A stretch of DNA of 64,000 bases, from assembly GCA_965197825.1 (NCBI GenBank), contig CBDANW010000003.1, positions 682,001 through 746,000 of the forward strand, given 5' to 3'. The stretch comes from CBDANW01 sp965197825. Its GTDB lineage: Bacteria > Acidobacteriota > Vicinamibacteria > Marinacidobacterales > DATDRI01. How positions within the stretch are numbered: position 1 is the stretch's first letter; the number at the start of each line of letters is the position of its first letter. Shown here in pieces: positions 28,519 through 37,481 of this stretch. Position numbers and translations under genes: made by a program. The notes beneath the pieces are model-generated. The model had not been told where the DNA came from. It searched no databases and saw only the letters and a list, made by a program, of their open reading frames with translations.

Positions 28519-29703
28519 GTGCAAGACCGGATCTTCTCACGTGCCGTCGTGATCGTCATGGACGGTGTCGGGGTGGGAGAGCTCCCTGATGCGGGAGACT
28601 ACGGCGACCAAGGCGCCAATACGGTTGCTCACATCGCCGCCTCTCAATCGCTCTCTATTCCTTTTCTTGCCAGCCTCGGGATGAGCGAGCTCGTTCCGGC
28701 GGTAACCTCCGGCGGCAGCCTGCGAGGTGCCTTCGGTAAGATGAGCGAGCGATCCCAGGGGAAAGACAGCACCACCGGGCATTGGGAGATGGCGGGAATC
28801 GTTCTTGAGAAGGCCTTCCGAACCTATCCCCACGGATTCCCCGGCGAGGTGATTGCCGAGTTCGAGAGGCGGATCGGACGCCAGATCCTTGGGAATCGAG
28901 CCGCGAGTGGAACCGTTATCATCCAGGAACTGGGCGAGGAGCATCGTCGGACCGGGAGGCCGATCGTCTACACGTCGGCCGATAGCGTCTTCCAGATCGC
29001 CGTGCACGAGGAAGTTGTTGCGCTCGACGAGCTCTACGACATGTGTCAAGAGGCCTTCGAGCTCGTCGTCAAGAACTACGGAATCGCGCGCATCATCGCT
29101 CGGCCCTTCGTGGGCGATCGGCCGGGTTCTTTCGTGAGGACACACCGCCGCCGAGATTTCGTGCCGAAGCCACCGCGGCCTACGCTACTCGATCGGATGG
29201 CAGAGCAAGGTCTGGGGGTGTTCGGCGTGGGTAAGATCGAAGATCTGTTTGCCGGGTCGGGCGTCTCCGAGGCCGTTCATACGGAGAGCAATGCTCACGG
29301 CATCGCGGAGACCCTCAAGGCGATGCAAACGTCTGGCGCGGACCTGATCTTCACCAACTTGGTCGACTTCGACCAGCAGTTCGGGCATCGAAACGATGTG
29401 GCTGGTTTCGCCTGGGCGTTGGAGGAGCTCGACCGCGCCCTCCCCGCCCTGATCCAGGAAGCGCAAGAGGGTGACCTGTTTCTGCTGACCGGTGATCATG
29501 GGTGTGACCCCACGACTGTCTCCACGGATCATTCCCGGGAGTACGTGCCCCTGCTTGCGGCTGGACGCCGCGTGCGTGCGGGAGCCAATCTGGGCACTCG
29601 CGGGAGCTTTGCCGATCTCGGGCAAACCCTGGCCGAGAACTACGGAGTGGGGCCGCTTTCTGCCGGAGAGAGCTTCCTCAATCAGTTGGCCGGAATTGAC
29701 TAG
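28519..29703 (+). CDS. deoB: phosphopentomutase
   Basis: 394 aa from GTG 28519. Metal and catalytic motifs of the alkaline-phosphatase superfamily: VIVMDGVGVGELPDA, the phosphorylated Thr in GKDSTTGHWEMAG, DFDQQFGHRNDV, and GDHGCDPTT. Converts (deoxy)ribose-1-phosphate to the 5-phosphate, completing the salvage route started by PunA and DeoA at 1.8-5.2 kb. Its TAG stop lies in the CTAG of element B2. Confidence 0.95.
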   Translation: MQDRIFSRAVVIVMDGVGVGELPDAGDYGDQGANTVAHIAASQSLSIPFLASLGMSELVPAVTSGGSLRGAFGKMSERSQGKDSTTGHWEMAGIVLEKAFRTYPHGFPGEVIAEFERRIGRQILGNRAASGTVIIQELGEEHRRTGRPIVYTSADSVFQIAVHEEVVALDELYDMCQEAFELVVKNYGIARIIARPFVGDRPGSFVRTHRRRDFVPKPPRPTLLDRMAEQGLGVFGVGKIEDLFAGSGVSEAVHTESNAHGIAETLKAMQTSGADLIFTNLVDFDQQFGHRNDVAGFAWALEELDRALPALIQEAQEGDLFLLTGDHGCDPTTVSTDHSREYVPLLAAGRRVRAGANLGTRGSFADLGQTLAENYGVGPLSAGESFLNQLAGID

Positions 29704-29775
29704 TGCCGTTCCAACTTGGGCGCTGCGCGCCAGAACTACCGTCGGCCCCACCGTAATTGGTTGGAACGGCGCTAG
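29700..29775. mobile_element. MITE-like element B2 on the deoB stop codon
   Basis: 76 bp bounded by CTAG (29700-29703 and 29772-29775). Ends TGCCGTTCCAAC (29704-29715) and GTTGGAACGGCG (29760-29771), 11 of 12 matching, identical to the ends of the element at 19024. The left CTAG supplies the deoB stop. The interior is unlike B1 and has no gene. Confidence 0.78.
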
Positions 29776-29893
29776 CTTCCTCGGTTGCCCATTCCGTAGG
29801 CGTGTCGGCTCTTTATTCTGGCCTTGTGGGCTGAAGTACCGTTTCCTTAGGTAGAATTGGCACTGTGCCTTCGTTCCTGCGAGTCCGCGGTTC

Positions 29894-29922
29894 TTGACAG
29901 AGCGGGCCTCCGTGGCTATAAT
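29894..29922 (+). promoter_or_regulatory. consensus sigma70-type promoter of yceD-rpmF
   Basis: TTGACA (29894-29899), exactly 17 bp, TATAAT (29917-29922): full consensus. Transcription would start near 29929, 20 bp before the yceD ATG. A strong promoter fits a ribosomal-protein and fatty-acid operon. Confidence 0.8.
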
Positions 29923-29948
29923 GCCGGCGCTTAACTCAAAGGGCTGTT

Positions 29949-30479
29949 ATGTTTATAGACTTATTGCATGTGCCGCCCGACGGGCGCGAGCTGAACGTTG
30001 CTCTTTCTCCCGATCGGTGTCCGATTGACCGGACAGAGCTGCGCCTAATCGAAGACCTGAATCTATCGGGTCGTTTGGATCATGCCGACGACGCGTCCTT
30101 TCACCTCCGGGGCTCGATGGCCGCAGCGGTCAAGTTGGAGTGCGCCCGGTGCCTCGAGCCGTTTCGTCTGGACCTCGAGGAAACGCTGGACCTGCTATTC
30201 CTGCCGCCTACGGCTAACGTTGGACCGAGCAAGGACGAAGAACGCGAGCTCAAGGATGAAGACCTGGGGGTCAGCTTCTACCGAGACGATAAGATCGATC
30301 TGAGCCTTTTGATACGGGAGCAACTTTACCTGGGTCTCCCCATGAAACCCATCTGCCGCGTCGACTGCGCGGGACTCTGCCCCGCATGTGGGGCCAACCT
30401 GAACCTCGCTCCGTGTAGCTGCGCCCGTGAGACAGTGGATCCGCGTCTGGCCAGCCTCAAGACGCTGTTGAAGTCGTAG
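29949..30479 (+). CDS. yceD: YceD family protein (DUF177)
   Basis: 176 aa. Two metal-binding-like cysteine pairs: ECARCLEPF near residue 62 and CRVDCAGLCPACGANLN near 136-152. The gene order yceD-rpmF-plsX is widely conserved; the protein is linked to 23S rRNA processing in some organisms. A consensus promoter lies just upstream. Confidence 0.88.
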   Translation: MFIDLLHVPPDGRELNVALSPDRCPIDRTELRLIEDLNLSGRLDHADDASFHLRGSMAAAVKLECARCLEPFRLDLEETLDLLFLPPTANVGPSKDEERELKDEDLGVSFYRDDKIDLSLLIREQLYLGLPMKPICRVDCAGLCPACGANLNLAPCSCARETVDPRLASLKTLLKS

Positions 30480-30537
30480 TCCGCGCCTGTTACGGCGTTG
30501 ATTCAACCGCGACGAAATCTGAAAGGAGCTCTACGGA

Positions 30538-30720
30538 ATGCCTAATCCGAAGCGACGTCACTCGAAGAGTCGGCGCAACAAGCGGCGGACACACGACGCT
30601 CTTCAGAGCAGTACCTTGTCCGAGTGTCCGAACTGTCACGAACGCAAACCGCCACACCGGGTGTGTCCGAGCTGCGGTTACTACAAGGGGAACCTGGTCA
30701 TGGAGGTCAAGGAAGCGTAG
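30538..30720 (+). CDS. rpmF: 50S ribosomal protein L32
   Basis: 60 aa. MPNPKRRHSKSRRNKRRTHD is the typical basic N-terminus, followed by a zinc-binding CPNCHERKPPHRVCPSCGYY. A strong AAAGGAG ribosome-binding site precedes the ATG. Part of the conserved yceD-rpmF-plsX-fab group. Confidence 0.97.
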   Translation: MPNPKRRHSKSRRNKRRTHDALQSSTLSECPNCHERKPPHRVCPSCGYYKGNLVMEVKEA

Positions 30721-30753
30721 TCCGCGGGCATTCCGAAAGCCGCAGCGTCTCCC

Positions 30754-31787
30754 GTGGTGACGAGCCAGACGATCGCCGTTGATGCAATGGGTGGCGATTT
30801 TGCGCCCCGAAACGTGATACAGGGGGCTGTCGCGGCTTCGCGAGAGTACGGAGTGTCATTGGTCTTGGTGGGGCGCGAGGGCGATCTGAAGCGAGAGTTG
30901 GGTCCCGTCGGAGCGAATGACGCCATCGAAATCGTGGATGCGCCCGAAGTCAGTGGGCATGGACGAGGCTGCGCTGACCCCGATCCGGAGGAAGAAGCTT
31001 TCCTCGATCCGGGTCGCGGCGGAATTGGTTCAGGAAGGCCGGGCCGCGGGTTTCGTCTCCGCCGGCAATACGGGCGCATCCATGGCGTGTTGCCAAGTTG
31101 ATCTGGGGATGCTTGGTTGGGGTCTCGCGGCCGGCGCTGGCGACCGTCTTGCCCAATGCGCAGGGGGTTTCGGTGCTGCTAGATGCCGGGGCGAACGTGG
31201 AATGTCGCCCCGAGCACCTCGTGCAGTTCGCGGTAATGGGTCACGTTTACACGAAAGCGGTGCTCGGTATAGATAATCCCCGCGTGGGGTTGATGTCCAT
31301 CGGTGAGGAAGATGTCAAGGGCAACGAGCTGACGCGCGAGGCGAATCGAGTTCTGAAGGAGAGTCGTTTCATCAACTTCATCGGTAACGTCGAGGGACGC
31401 CACGTTTTCAACGGTACGGCGGATGTCATCGTGACCGATGGATTCACGGGCAACGTGGCGCTCAAAGTGAGTGAAGCGGTAGCCGATGCGATGGCGGTCA
31501 TGATCCGGCAAGAGATGTCCCGAACAGTGTTCTCCCGTCTGGGGGCGTTGGGATCCTGGCAGGCTCTCGCCCGATTCAAGAAGCGCATCGATTATGGAAG
31601 TACGGGGGGGCTCCGCTCCTCGGTCTCAATGCGGTGGCGATTATTTGCCACGGGCGAAGCTCGCCGAAGGCGATCAAGAACGCGATCCGCGTTGCGCATG
31701 ATTTCATCAGTCGCGGCAGCAAACGAAAAGATTAACGAAGGGATTCGTGAGCTATCCAGCGTGCGGCAGCAAATGAGGGCGGTATGA
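30754..31787 (+). CDS. plsX: phosphate acyltransferase PlsX, several frameshifts
   Basis: A complete PlsX can be pieced together only by changing frame about four times: TIAVDAMGGDFAPRNVIQGA (frame 1), GMDEAALTPIRRKKLSSI...FVSAGNTGASMA (frame 2, break near 30955), GVSRPALATVLPNAQG...GEEDVKGNELTREA...FNGTADVIVTDGFTGNVALK (frame 3, break near 31105-31115), GAPLLGLNAVAIICHGRSSP (after the G7 run at 31604-31610) and back to NEKINEGIRELSS (near 31725). It makes acyl-phosphate for phospholipid synthesis and is normally essential. Its stop overlaps fabD (ATGA). The pattern points to sequence error at least in part. Confidence 0.85.
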
Positions 31788-32722
31788 GTGGACTAGCGCT
31801 CGTGTTCCCCGGGCAGGGCTCGCAGCAGGTCGGAATGGGCATGGTCATTGCGGAAGAGTTCGCCGAAGCGCGTGAGGTTTTCGATGTCGCGGATCGAAAG
31901 CTTGGTTTTTCGCTATCTCGGCTCTGCTTCGAAGGACCGGCGGAAGAGCTGAAGCTGACCGAAAACACGCAGCCCGCCCTGCTGACCACGAGCGTGGCGT
32001 TGTATCGCGTCCTGGCAAGGCAAGGCATCGAGCCCGACTTCGTGGCCGGGCACAGTCTGGGCGAGTACTCCGCCCTGGTGGCGGCTGGCTGTCTAAGTCT
32101 AGAGGATACGGTGGGCCTGGTGCGAAACCGCGGCCGCTACATGCAGGAGGCCGTGCCCGTGGGCGAGGGAGCCATGGCAGCCATCCTCGGGCTTGGGTCC
32201 GCCGACGTGGAAGCGGCTTGCGAGGAGGCGGCAGAGGGAGAGGTCGTCGAAGCAGCGAACCTGAACGCACCCGGGCAGACGGTCATCGCCGGGCATGCGG
32301 TAGCGGTCGAGCGCGCGAGCGCGAAAGCGAAAGAGCGAGGTGCCAAGCGTGTGATTTTTCTTCCTGTGAGCGCGCCCTTTCATTGCCGGCTCATGAAGCC
32401 GGCCCAGGAGCGCCTGCAGCGGGATTTTTCGGGTGTCGCGTTTTCCGATCTACGCGTGCCGTTGATTTCCAACGTGGACGCGGCGCCGGTGCGGACGGGC
32501 GCAGAAGCCATGGATGCGCTCATCCGCCAAGTCAGCTCTCCTGTCCGCTGGGAGGAATTGGTTCGACACTTGATTGCTCAGGGCGTGGATCAGTTCGTGG
32601 AGGTTGGGCCGGGCAAAGTGCTTTCCGGACTGGTGCGCAAGGTGGCAGATCGCGCGCGCGTCGTTTCGGTAGAGGACCCGAGCGGCGTGGGAAAGCTGCT
32701 CGCGGAGGTTGCCGATGCCTGA
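31784..32722 (+). CDS. fabD: malonyl-CoA:ACP transacylase
   Basis: 312 aa. LVFPGQGSQQVGMG, the catalytic GHSLGEYSALVAAG (Ser in GHSLG), and SAPFHCRLMKPA with the catalytic His. Transfers malonyl from CoA to ACP. It overlaps plsX by 4 bp and fabG by 8 bp, within the fatty-acid operon. Confidence 0.96.
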   Translation: MSGLALVFPGQGSQQVGMGMVIAEEFAEAREVFDVADRKLGFSLSRLCFEGPAEELKLTENTQPALLTTSVALYRVLARQGIEPDFVAGHSLGEYSALVAAGCLSLEDTVGLVRNRGRYMQEAVPVGEGAMAAILGLGSADVEAACEEAAEGEVVEAANLNAPGQTVIAGHAVAVERASAKAKERGAKRVIFLPVSAPFHCRLMKPAQERLQRDFSGVAFSDLRVPLISNVDAAPVRTGAEAMDALIRQVSSPVRWEELVRHLIAQGVDQFVEVGPGKVLSGLVRKVADRARVVSVEDPSGVGKLLAEVADA

Positions 32723-33458
32723 GCTCTCAGGCAAGGTTGCGCTCGTGACCGGTGGTAGCCGGGGGATCGGAAAAGCGGTGGCCGCGCGGCTGGCGGCTGA
32801 CGGAGCCAAGGTGGTGATCACCGCGCGCGACGAAGCGCGGGTTCGTGAGACGGCTGAAGTGCTGTCGGCAGGCGGCGGTCAGGTAGAAGCACTGCCCATG
32901 GACGTCTCCGACCGGGCGTCGGTTGAAGCAGGCTTCGAAAGGTTATTGGAGCGGGAGAAGCAACTTCACATCTTGGTGAACAACGCGGGTATTGCCAAGG
33001 ATACGCTTCTTCTGCGGATGAAGCCGGAACAATGGGATAGTGTGATGGCCACGAACGTAAACAGTCTCTACTACTGTTGTCAGGCTGCTTTGCGACCCAT
33101 GATCCGACAGCGCTACGGGCGGATCGTCAACATGAGCTCGGTGGTGGGTCTCACCGGCAACGCCGGCCAGACCAACTACGCCACGTCCAAAGCGGCGGTC
33201 CTCGGTTTCACGAAGTCCCTTGCCAGAGAAGTGGCATCGCGAAACATAACGGTGAATGCCGTGGCTCCCGGTTACGTCTCGACAGATATGACGGAGACCT
33301 TGTCCGATCGACTCAAGAAGGAACTGACCGCTTCGATACCGCTGGGGCGTATCGGTCAGCCGGAGGATGTGGCGTCCTGCGTCGCGTTTCTGGTTTCCGA
33401 CGGCGCCGGCTACCTGACCGGACAAGTGTTGCAGGTGAACGGTGGTTTATGCATGTAG
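32715..33458 (+). CDS. fabG: 3-oxoacyl-[acyl-carrier-protein] reductase
   Basis: 247 aa from ATG 32715 (a TTG two codons earlier is less likely). SDR cofactor motif VTGGSRGIGKAVA, VNNAGIAKD, catalytic Ser in MSSVVGLTGN and YxxxK in NYATSKAAV. NADPH-dependent reduction of 3-oxoacyl-ACP. It overlaps fabD and precedes acpP, which has its own promoter. Confidence 0.96.
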   Translation: MPELSGKVALVTGGSRGIGKAVAARLAADGAKVVITARDEARVRETAEVLSAGGGQVEALPMDVSDRASVEAGFERLLEREKQLHILVNNAGIAKDTLLLRMKPEQWDSVMATNVNSLYYCCQAALRPMIRQRYGRIVNMSSVVGLTGNAGQTNYATSKAAVLGFTKSLAREVASRNITVNAVAPGYVSTDMTETLSDRLKKELTASIPLGRIGQPEDVASCVAFLVSDGAGYLTGQVLQVNGGLCM

Positions 33459-33506
33459 ACAGCGATCGCAAATGTTCTGACCGTGTTTGCGATCAGGGCA
33501 GATTGT

Positions 33507-33512
33507 TATAAT
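33507..33512 (+). promoter_or_regulatory. TATAAT -10 box upstream of acpP
   Basis: Consensus TATAAT 29 bp before the acpP ATG, in the 82-bp gap after fabG. The -35 region at 17-18 bp is weak (GTGTTT). An inverted repeat, TTTGCGATC/GATCGCAAA, spans about 33463-33495 (GATCGCAAA at 33463-33471, TTTGCGATC at 33486-33494) and may form a hairpin or operator just upstream. Confidence 0.5.
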
Positions 33513-33540
33513 GAGCGCTCTCTAATTCGAGGTGGATGGA

Positions 33541-33777
33541 ATGAGCATACCAGAGAAAGTTAAAACGATTATCGTGGATCAACTTGGCGTGGACGAAGAA
33601 CAGGTGACTCAGGACGCTTCTTTTGTGGACGATTTGGGAGCTGACTCCCTGGACCAGGTGGAGCTCGTCATGGCGTTGGAGGAGGAGTTCGGTCTGGAGA
33701 TTCCCGATGAGGACGCTGAGAAAATCACTAGGGTGAAGGAAGCCGTTTCTTACATCGAAGGGCATGCTAAGAAGTAA
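33541..33777 (+). CDS. acpP: acyl carrier protein
   Basis: 78 aa from ATG 33541. The phosphopantetheine site DDLGADSLDQVELVMALEEE is exact. Very acidic four-helix protein. Separate promoter upstream allows high expression independent of fabG. fabF follows after a short gap. Confidence 0.97.
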   Translation: MSIPEKVKTIIVDQLGVDEEQVTQDASFVDDLGADSLDQVELVMALEEEFGLEIPDEDAEKITRVKEAVSYIEGHAKK

Positions 33778-33816
33778 TCTGGCTTGGACTCGATGGAGAG
33801 CGCGGAGGGCATCCGA

Positions 33817-35067
33817 GTGACTCGCCGTGTCGTGGTGACCGGAGTCGGCCTGGTTTCTGCGGTCGGGATCGGCACGCGTGAAACCTGGAAAGGGCTCCTC
33901 GAAGGCAGAGGCGGCATCGGATCAGTGACGCATTTCGATGCGTCGGCTTTCTCATGCCGCATCGCCGGCGAGGTCAAGAACTTCGATCCGCTGCAGTACG
34001 TCGAGAAGAAAGAAGTCAAGAAGATGGATGTCTTCATTCAGTACGCGCTGGCGGCGTCCATCTTCGCCGTGGAAGACTCGGGTTTGAAGATAGCACCGGA
34101 AGCTGCCCACAGGGTGGGCGTGTTGATTGCCTCCGGGATCGGCGGCTTTGCCACCATCGAACGGGAGCACAGAAACCTTTTGGAAGGGGGCCCCCGGAAG
34201 ATATCGCCATTTTTCATCCCTGCCTGCATCATCAACCTGGCCGCCGGGCAAGTATCGATTCGCTTCGGCACCAAGGGGCCCAATTCGGCGACGGCGACGG
34301 CGTGCGCCGCCAGCTCCCACGCCATCGGTGACGCGATGAAGATCATTCAGAGGGGCGACGCCGACGCCATGATCGCCGGCGGCTCGGAAGCTGCGATCAC
34401 GCCGATGGGGATCGGGGGCTTTGCGGCGATGCGAGCGCTGTCGACGCGAAACGACGCGCCGGAGAAAGCATCGCGCCCCTTCGACAAGGATCGCGACGGT
34501 TTCGTGGTGGGGGAGGGTGCCGGTGTGGTCGTGCTGGAGAGCCTGGACCAGGCGCTGCGCCGCGAGGCTCATATCTACGCCGAGGTTGCCGGCTACGGTA
34601 TGAGCTCGGATGCCTACCATATCACTGCGCCCTCGGAAGACGGCGAGGGCGCGGTACGGGTCATGACCAGTGCCCTCGAGGATGCCAACGTTCGGCCGGA
34701 GCAAGTGGACTACGTGAACGCACACGGCACGTCCACTCCCTACAACGATCGGGCCGAGAGCAAAGCGATCAAGAAAGTTTTCGGTGAGCATGCACGCCGG
34801 CTGGCGGTGAGCTCTACCAAGTCGATGACCGGGCATCTGTTGGGCGGAGCAGGAGGCCTGGAGGCGGGCATCTCCGCTCTTGTCATCAAGGAACAGATCC
34901 TGCCACCGACGATCAACTACGAGACGCCGGATCCCGATTGCGATCTGGATTATGTCCCCAATAAAGCCCGGCGAGCCGATGTGCGGCACGTATTGTCGAA
35001 TTCCTTCGGGTTTGGTGGAACGAACGCGGCTCTACTCCTGAAACGTTACGAGGATGGGGGGCACTGA
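33817..35067 (+). CDS. fabF: beta-ketoacyl-ACP synthase II
   Basis: 416 aa from GTG 33817 (VTRRVVVTGVGLVSAVG), chosen over the in-frame TTG 33784 and ATG 33793 because GGAGG at 33804-33808 lies 8 bp before it and the length then matches the family. Catalytic Cys in ATACAASSHAIG, His in NAHGTSTPYND and SMTGHLLGGAGGLEA, and the C-terminal NSFGFGGTNAALLL. Condenses malonyl-ACP with acyl-ACP. Confidence 0.96.
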   Translation: MTRRVVVTGVGLVSAVGIGTRETWKGLLEGRGGIGSVTHFDASAFSCRIAGEVKNFDPLQYVEKKEVKKMDVFIQYALAASIFAVEDSGLKIAPEAAHRVGVLIASGIGGFATIEREHRNLLEGGPRKISPFFIPACIINLAAGQVSIRFGTKGPNSATATACAASSHAIGDAMKIIQRGDADAMIAGGSEAAITPMGIGGFAAMRALSTRNDAPEKASRPFDKDRDGFVVGEGAGVVVLESLDQALRREAHIYAEVAGYGMSSDAYHITAPSEDGEGAVRVMTSALEDANVRPEQVDYVNAHGTSTPYNDRAESKAIKKVFGEHARRLAVSSTKSMTGHLLGGAGGLEAGISALVIKEQILPPTINYETPDPDCDLDYVPNKARRADVRHVLSNSFGFGGTNAALLLKRYEDGGH

Positions 35068-35123
35068 GCATTTGATGGATGAAAAATGATGGGCACGTGT
35101 AGCCCCCTTCCCGAAAGCAGACG

Positions 35124-36194
35124 GTGACTAGCTCCCAAGGCCTCACGGGCGTCGTTTACACCCCGCGGTTCAAAGATCACCGGACCGGTGACGGACACGC
35201 CGAGAGTCCCGCTCGTATGGACGCGGTGGCTCGCGCCCTCGCGGCGCCACAACTTGCAGAGAAGACTGTGTCCTTGGAACCTCGAGCGGCAGAGCAAAAG
35301 GAGATCCTTCTCGTCCACACCGAGCGTCACTTCGACGAGATCATGGAGACGCGCAGTCAGGAGCAAACCTACATCGACAGCGATACCGTCACGTCGCCGG
35401 AATCGGCGGATACCGCGCTGCTGGCGGTGGGTGGCGTGCTGGTGGCGGTGGATGCGGTTCTAGATGGAGAGGTGCCCAACGCGTTTGCTCTGGTGCGCCC
35501 TCCTGGTCACCACGCGAAACCCGACAAGGCGATGGGTTTCTGCCTCTTCAACAACGTCGCGATCGGAGCGATGCATGCTCTCCGCAACCGCAACTTGAAG
35601 AGGGTGCTCATCGTGGACTTCGATCTGCACCACGGCAACGGAACACAGAAAGCTTTCTATACATCTCCCGAGGTGCTCTACATTTCGACTCACCAGTGGC
35701 CGCACTATCCCGGTACCGGAGCGCTGGAAGAGACCGGAAGGGATAGCGGCGAGGGTTTTACGCTCAACGCTCCGATGCCGGCGGGACTGGGGGATGCGGA
35801 GTACGTCGCCCTCTTCAAGGAGATTATCGTCCCGGTGAGCCGAGAGTTTGCGCCGGAGTTGGTACTCGTGTCTGCTGGCTTCGACGCCTACTACCAGGAT
35901 CCGCTGGGAAGCATGGGCCTCACGGAGCAGGGATATGCTGCTCTAACCCGCGAGATCCTCGGAATCGCGGACGCTTCCTGTGGGGGCCGGGCGGTCTTCG
36001 CTCTCGAAGGTGGCTATCATTTGCCCGGCGTCGAGAAATCCGTCGTGTCCGTGCTGGAGGTCATGGCGGGGCTTTCGTCGTCTGCGGGAAGCTTCGAGCC
36101 CCAGAGTCGAGCTAAGTACGATCAACAGGCCAAGCCGCTGATGGACGTCCTCCGCAAGACGCACCAACGTTGGTGGAAGTCGCTCGCGCGCTGA
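35124..36194 (+). CDS. histone deacetylase-like amidohydrolase
   Basis: 356 aa from GTG 35124. Zinc-hydrolase motifs: LVRPPGHHAKPDKAMGFCLF (catalytic His pair), VDFDLHHGNGTQ (zinc Asp/His), SAGFDAYYQDPLG (second zinc Asp) and ALEGGYHL. Bacterial members deacetylate polyamines, acetoin-related substrates or proteins. It follows fabF by 56 bp and precedes AmrS and a VOC protein with a Lys-rich tail. Substrate cannot be fixed from sequence. Confidence 0.9.
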   Translation: MTSSQGLTGVVYTPRFKDHRTGDGHAESPARMDAVARALAAPQLAEKTVSLEPRAAEQKEILLVHTERHFDEIMETRSQEQTYIDSDTVTSPESADTALLAVGGVLVAVDAVLDGEVPNAFALVRPPGHHAKPDKAMGFCLFNNVAIGAMHALRNRNLKRVLIVDFDLHHGNGTQKAFYTSPEVLYISTHQWPHYPGTGALEETGRDSGEGFTLNAPMPAGLGDAEYVALFKEIIVPVSREFAPELVLVSAGFDAYYQDPLGSMGLTEQGYAALTREILGIADASCGGRAVFALEGGYHLPGVEKSVVSVLEVMAGLSSSAGSFEPQSRAKYDQQAKPLMDVLRKTHQRWWKSLAR

Positions 36195-36328
36195 TTGTTC
36201 GGCCCTGCTCGTCCTCTACCTCTCCCCGAATCGTCCTGGCCCCTGGGCTTGGAAGAGGACCGGGAGTTGCGACCGTCGCCGCCCGGCAGTAGAGTCGGAA
36301 GAGAGCCTGAGTCGAGAGAAATCTGGCC

Positions 36329-37387
36329 ATGACCGCTGAAACGACTTCTTTGGCAGACGTACTCTCCGAGCACACACGCGAGGGAGCGCTGTACGAGAGG
36401 CTGCCGGAAAGCGCCGTGCGGTGCTTCTCCTGCGGCCACCGATGCCTCGTTCCGGAGGGCAGGGTTGGAATCTGCAAAGTCCGCTTCAATCTGCAGGGCA
36501 CGCTCATGGTTCCCTGGGGCTATGTGGGAGCGCTGCAGTGTGATCCGATCGAGAAGAAACCCTTCTTCCATGCGCTGCCGGGGACCGATGCGTTGTCGTT
36601 CGGAATGCTCGGGTGCGACTTTCATTGCGGGTATTGCCAGAATTGGCTGACCTCACAGACATTGCGGGACTCGAGTGCCGTCTCGTCGCCGATGCTTTGC
36701 AGTAGCGCGGAGCTCGTGGGTTTGGCACGTCGTCATGGCGCGAGCACCTTGGCCAGCACGTACAACGAGCCGCTCATTACCAGCGAGTGGGCGGTCGATG
36801 TGTTCCGACGTGCGAAGCCTGCGGGGTTTCGGTGTGCCTACGTATCCAACGGCAACGGCACGAAGGAAGTATTGGAGTACATCCGACCCTACGTCGATCT
36901 CTACAAGGTGGATCTCAAGAGCTTTCGGGACAAGAACTACCGGGCTCTTGGAGGTGTACTGAGCAACGTGTTGGACACCATACGCTCGGCAAAGTCGATG
37001 GGGTTCTGGGTAGAAATCGTCACACTGGTCGTTCCCGGATTCAACGATTCAGAGGAAGAGCTGCGGGACATCGCGCGGTTCCTGGCCTCGGTCGGGACCG
37101 ATATCCCATGGCACGTGACGGCTTTCCACCAGGACTACAAGATGACCGATTCCGATAACACGTCGGTCAAGATACTGCTGAGAGCAGCCGAGATCGGAGC
37201 TTCGGAAGGCTTGGACTTCGTTTATGCCGGTAACCTTCCCGGGCGCGTCGGTCGCTGGGAGCATACCTATTGCCCCTCTTGTGACGAGCTACTCATCGAG
37301 CGCGTGGGCTACACAATTCTCCAGAATCGACTCCAGGGAGGGCAGTGTCCCGGCTGTCGTCACCGTTTACCCGGCGTCTGGGAATAG
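36329..37387 (+). CDS. amrS: AmmeMemoRadiSam system radical SAM enzyme AmrS
   Basis: 352 aa. Radical SAM cluster motif GCDFHCGYCQNW (CxxxCxxC), the characteristic N-terminal CFSCGHRCLVPEGRVGICKVR, STYNEPLITSEW and GNLPGRVGRWEHTYCPSCDELLIER with a C-terminal zinc-ribbon-like Cys set (CPSC...CPGC). Partners AmmeMEMO1 and AMMECR1 are not in the window. The reaction is not well established. Confidence 0.92.
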   Translation: MTAETTSLADVLSEHTREGALYERLPESAVRCFSCGHRCLVPEGRVGICKVRFNLQGTLMVPWGYVGALQCDPIEKKPFFHALPGTDALSFGMLGCDFHCGYCQNWLTSQTLRDSSAVSSPMLCSSAELVGLARRHGASTLASTYNEPLITSEWAVDVFRRAKPAGFRCAYVSNGNGTKEVLEYIRPYVDLYKVDLKSFRDKNYRALGGVLSNVLDTIRSAKSMGFWVEIVTLVVPGFNDSEEELRDIARFLASVGTDIPWHVTAFHQDYKMTDSDNTSVKILLRAAEIGASEGLDFVYAGNLPGRVGRWEHTYCPSCDELLIERVGYTILQNRLQGGQCPGCRHRLPGVWE

Positions 37388-37405
37388 CCACTTCCTGAGT
37401 TTCCG

Positions 37406-37434
37406 TTGACAGCCCTCCCCGCCGGGGCTAAGAA
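37406..37434 (+). promoter_or_regulatory. predicted sigma70-type promoter of the VOC gene
   Basis: TTGACA (37406-37411), 17-bp spacer, TAAGAA (37429-37434), then GGAGG at 37471-37475 and the ATG at 37482. A short C5/G7 hairpin lies in between near 37451-37463. Confidence 0.5.
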
Positions 37435-37481
37435 TGTCCGCTCGTAAGCACCCCCAGGGGGGGTAGCACGGGAGGGAGCAC

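Noticed and set aside
33952..34989. 345-codon minus-strand frame inside fabF
   Set aside because: Antisense shadow; Arg/His-rich low-complexity translation without motifs.
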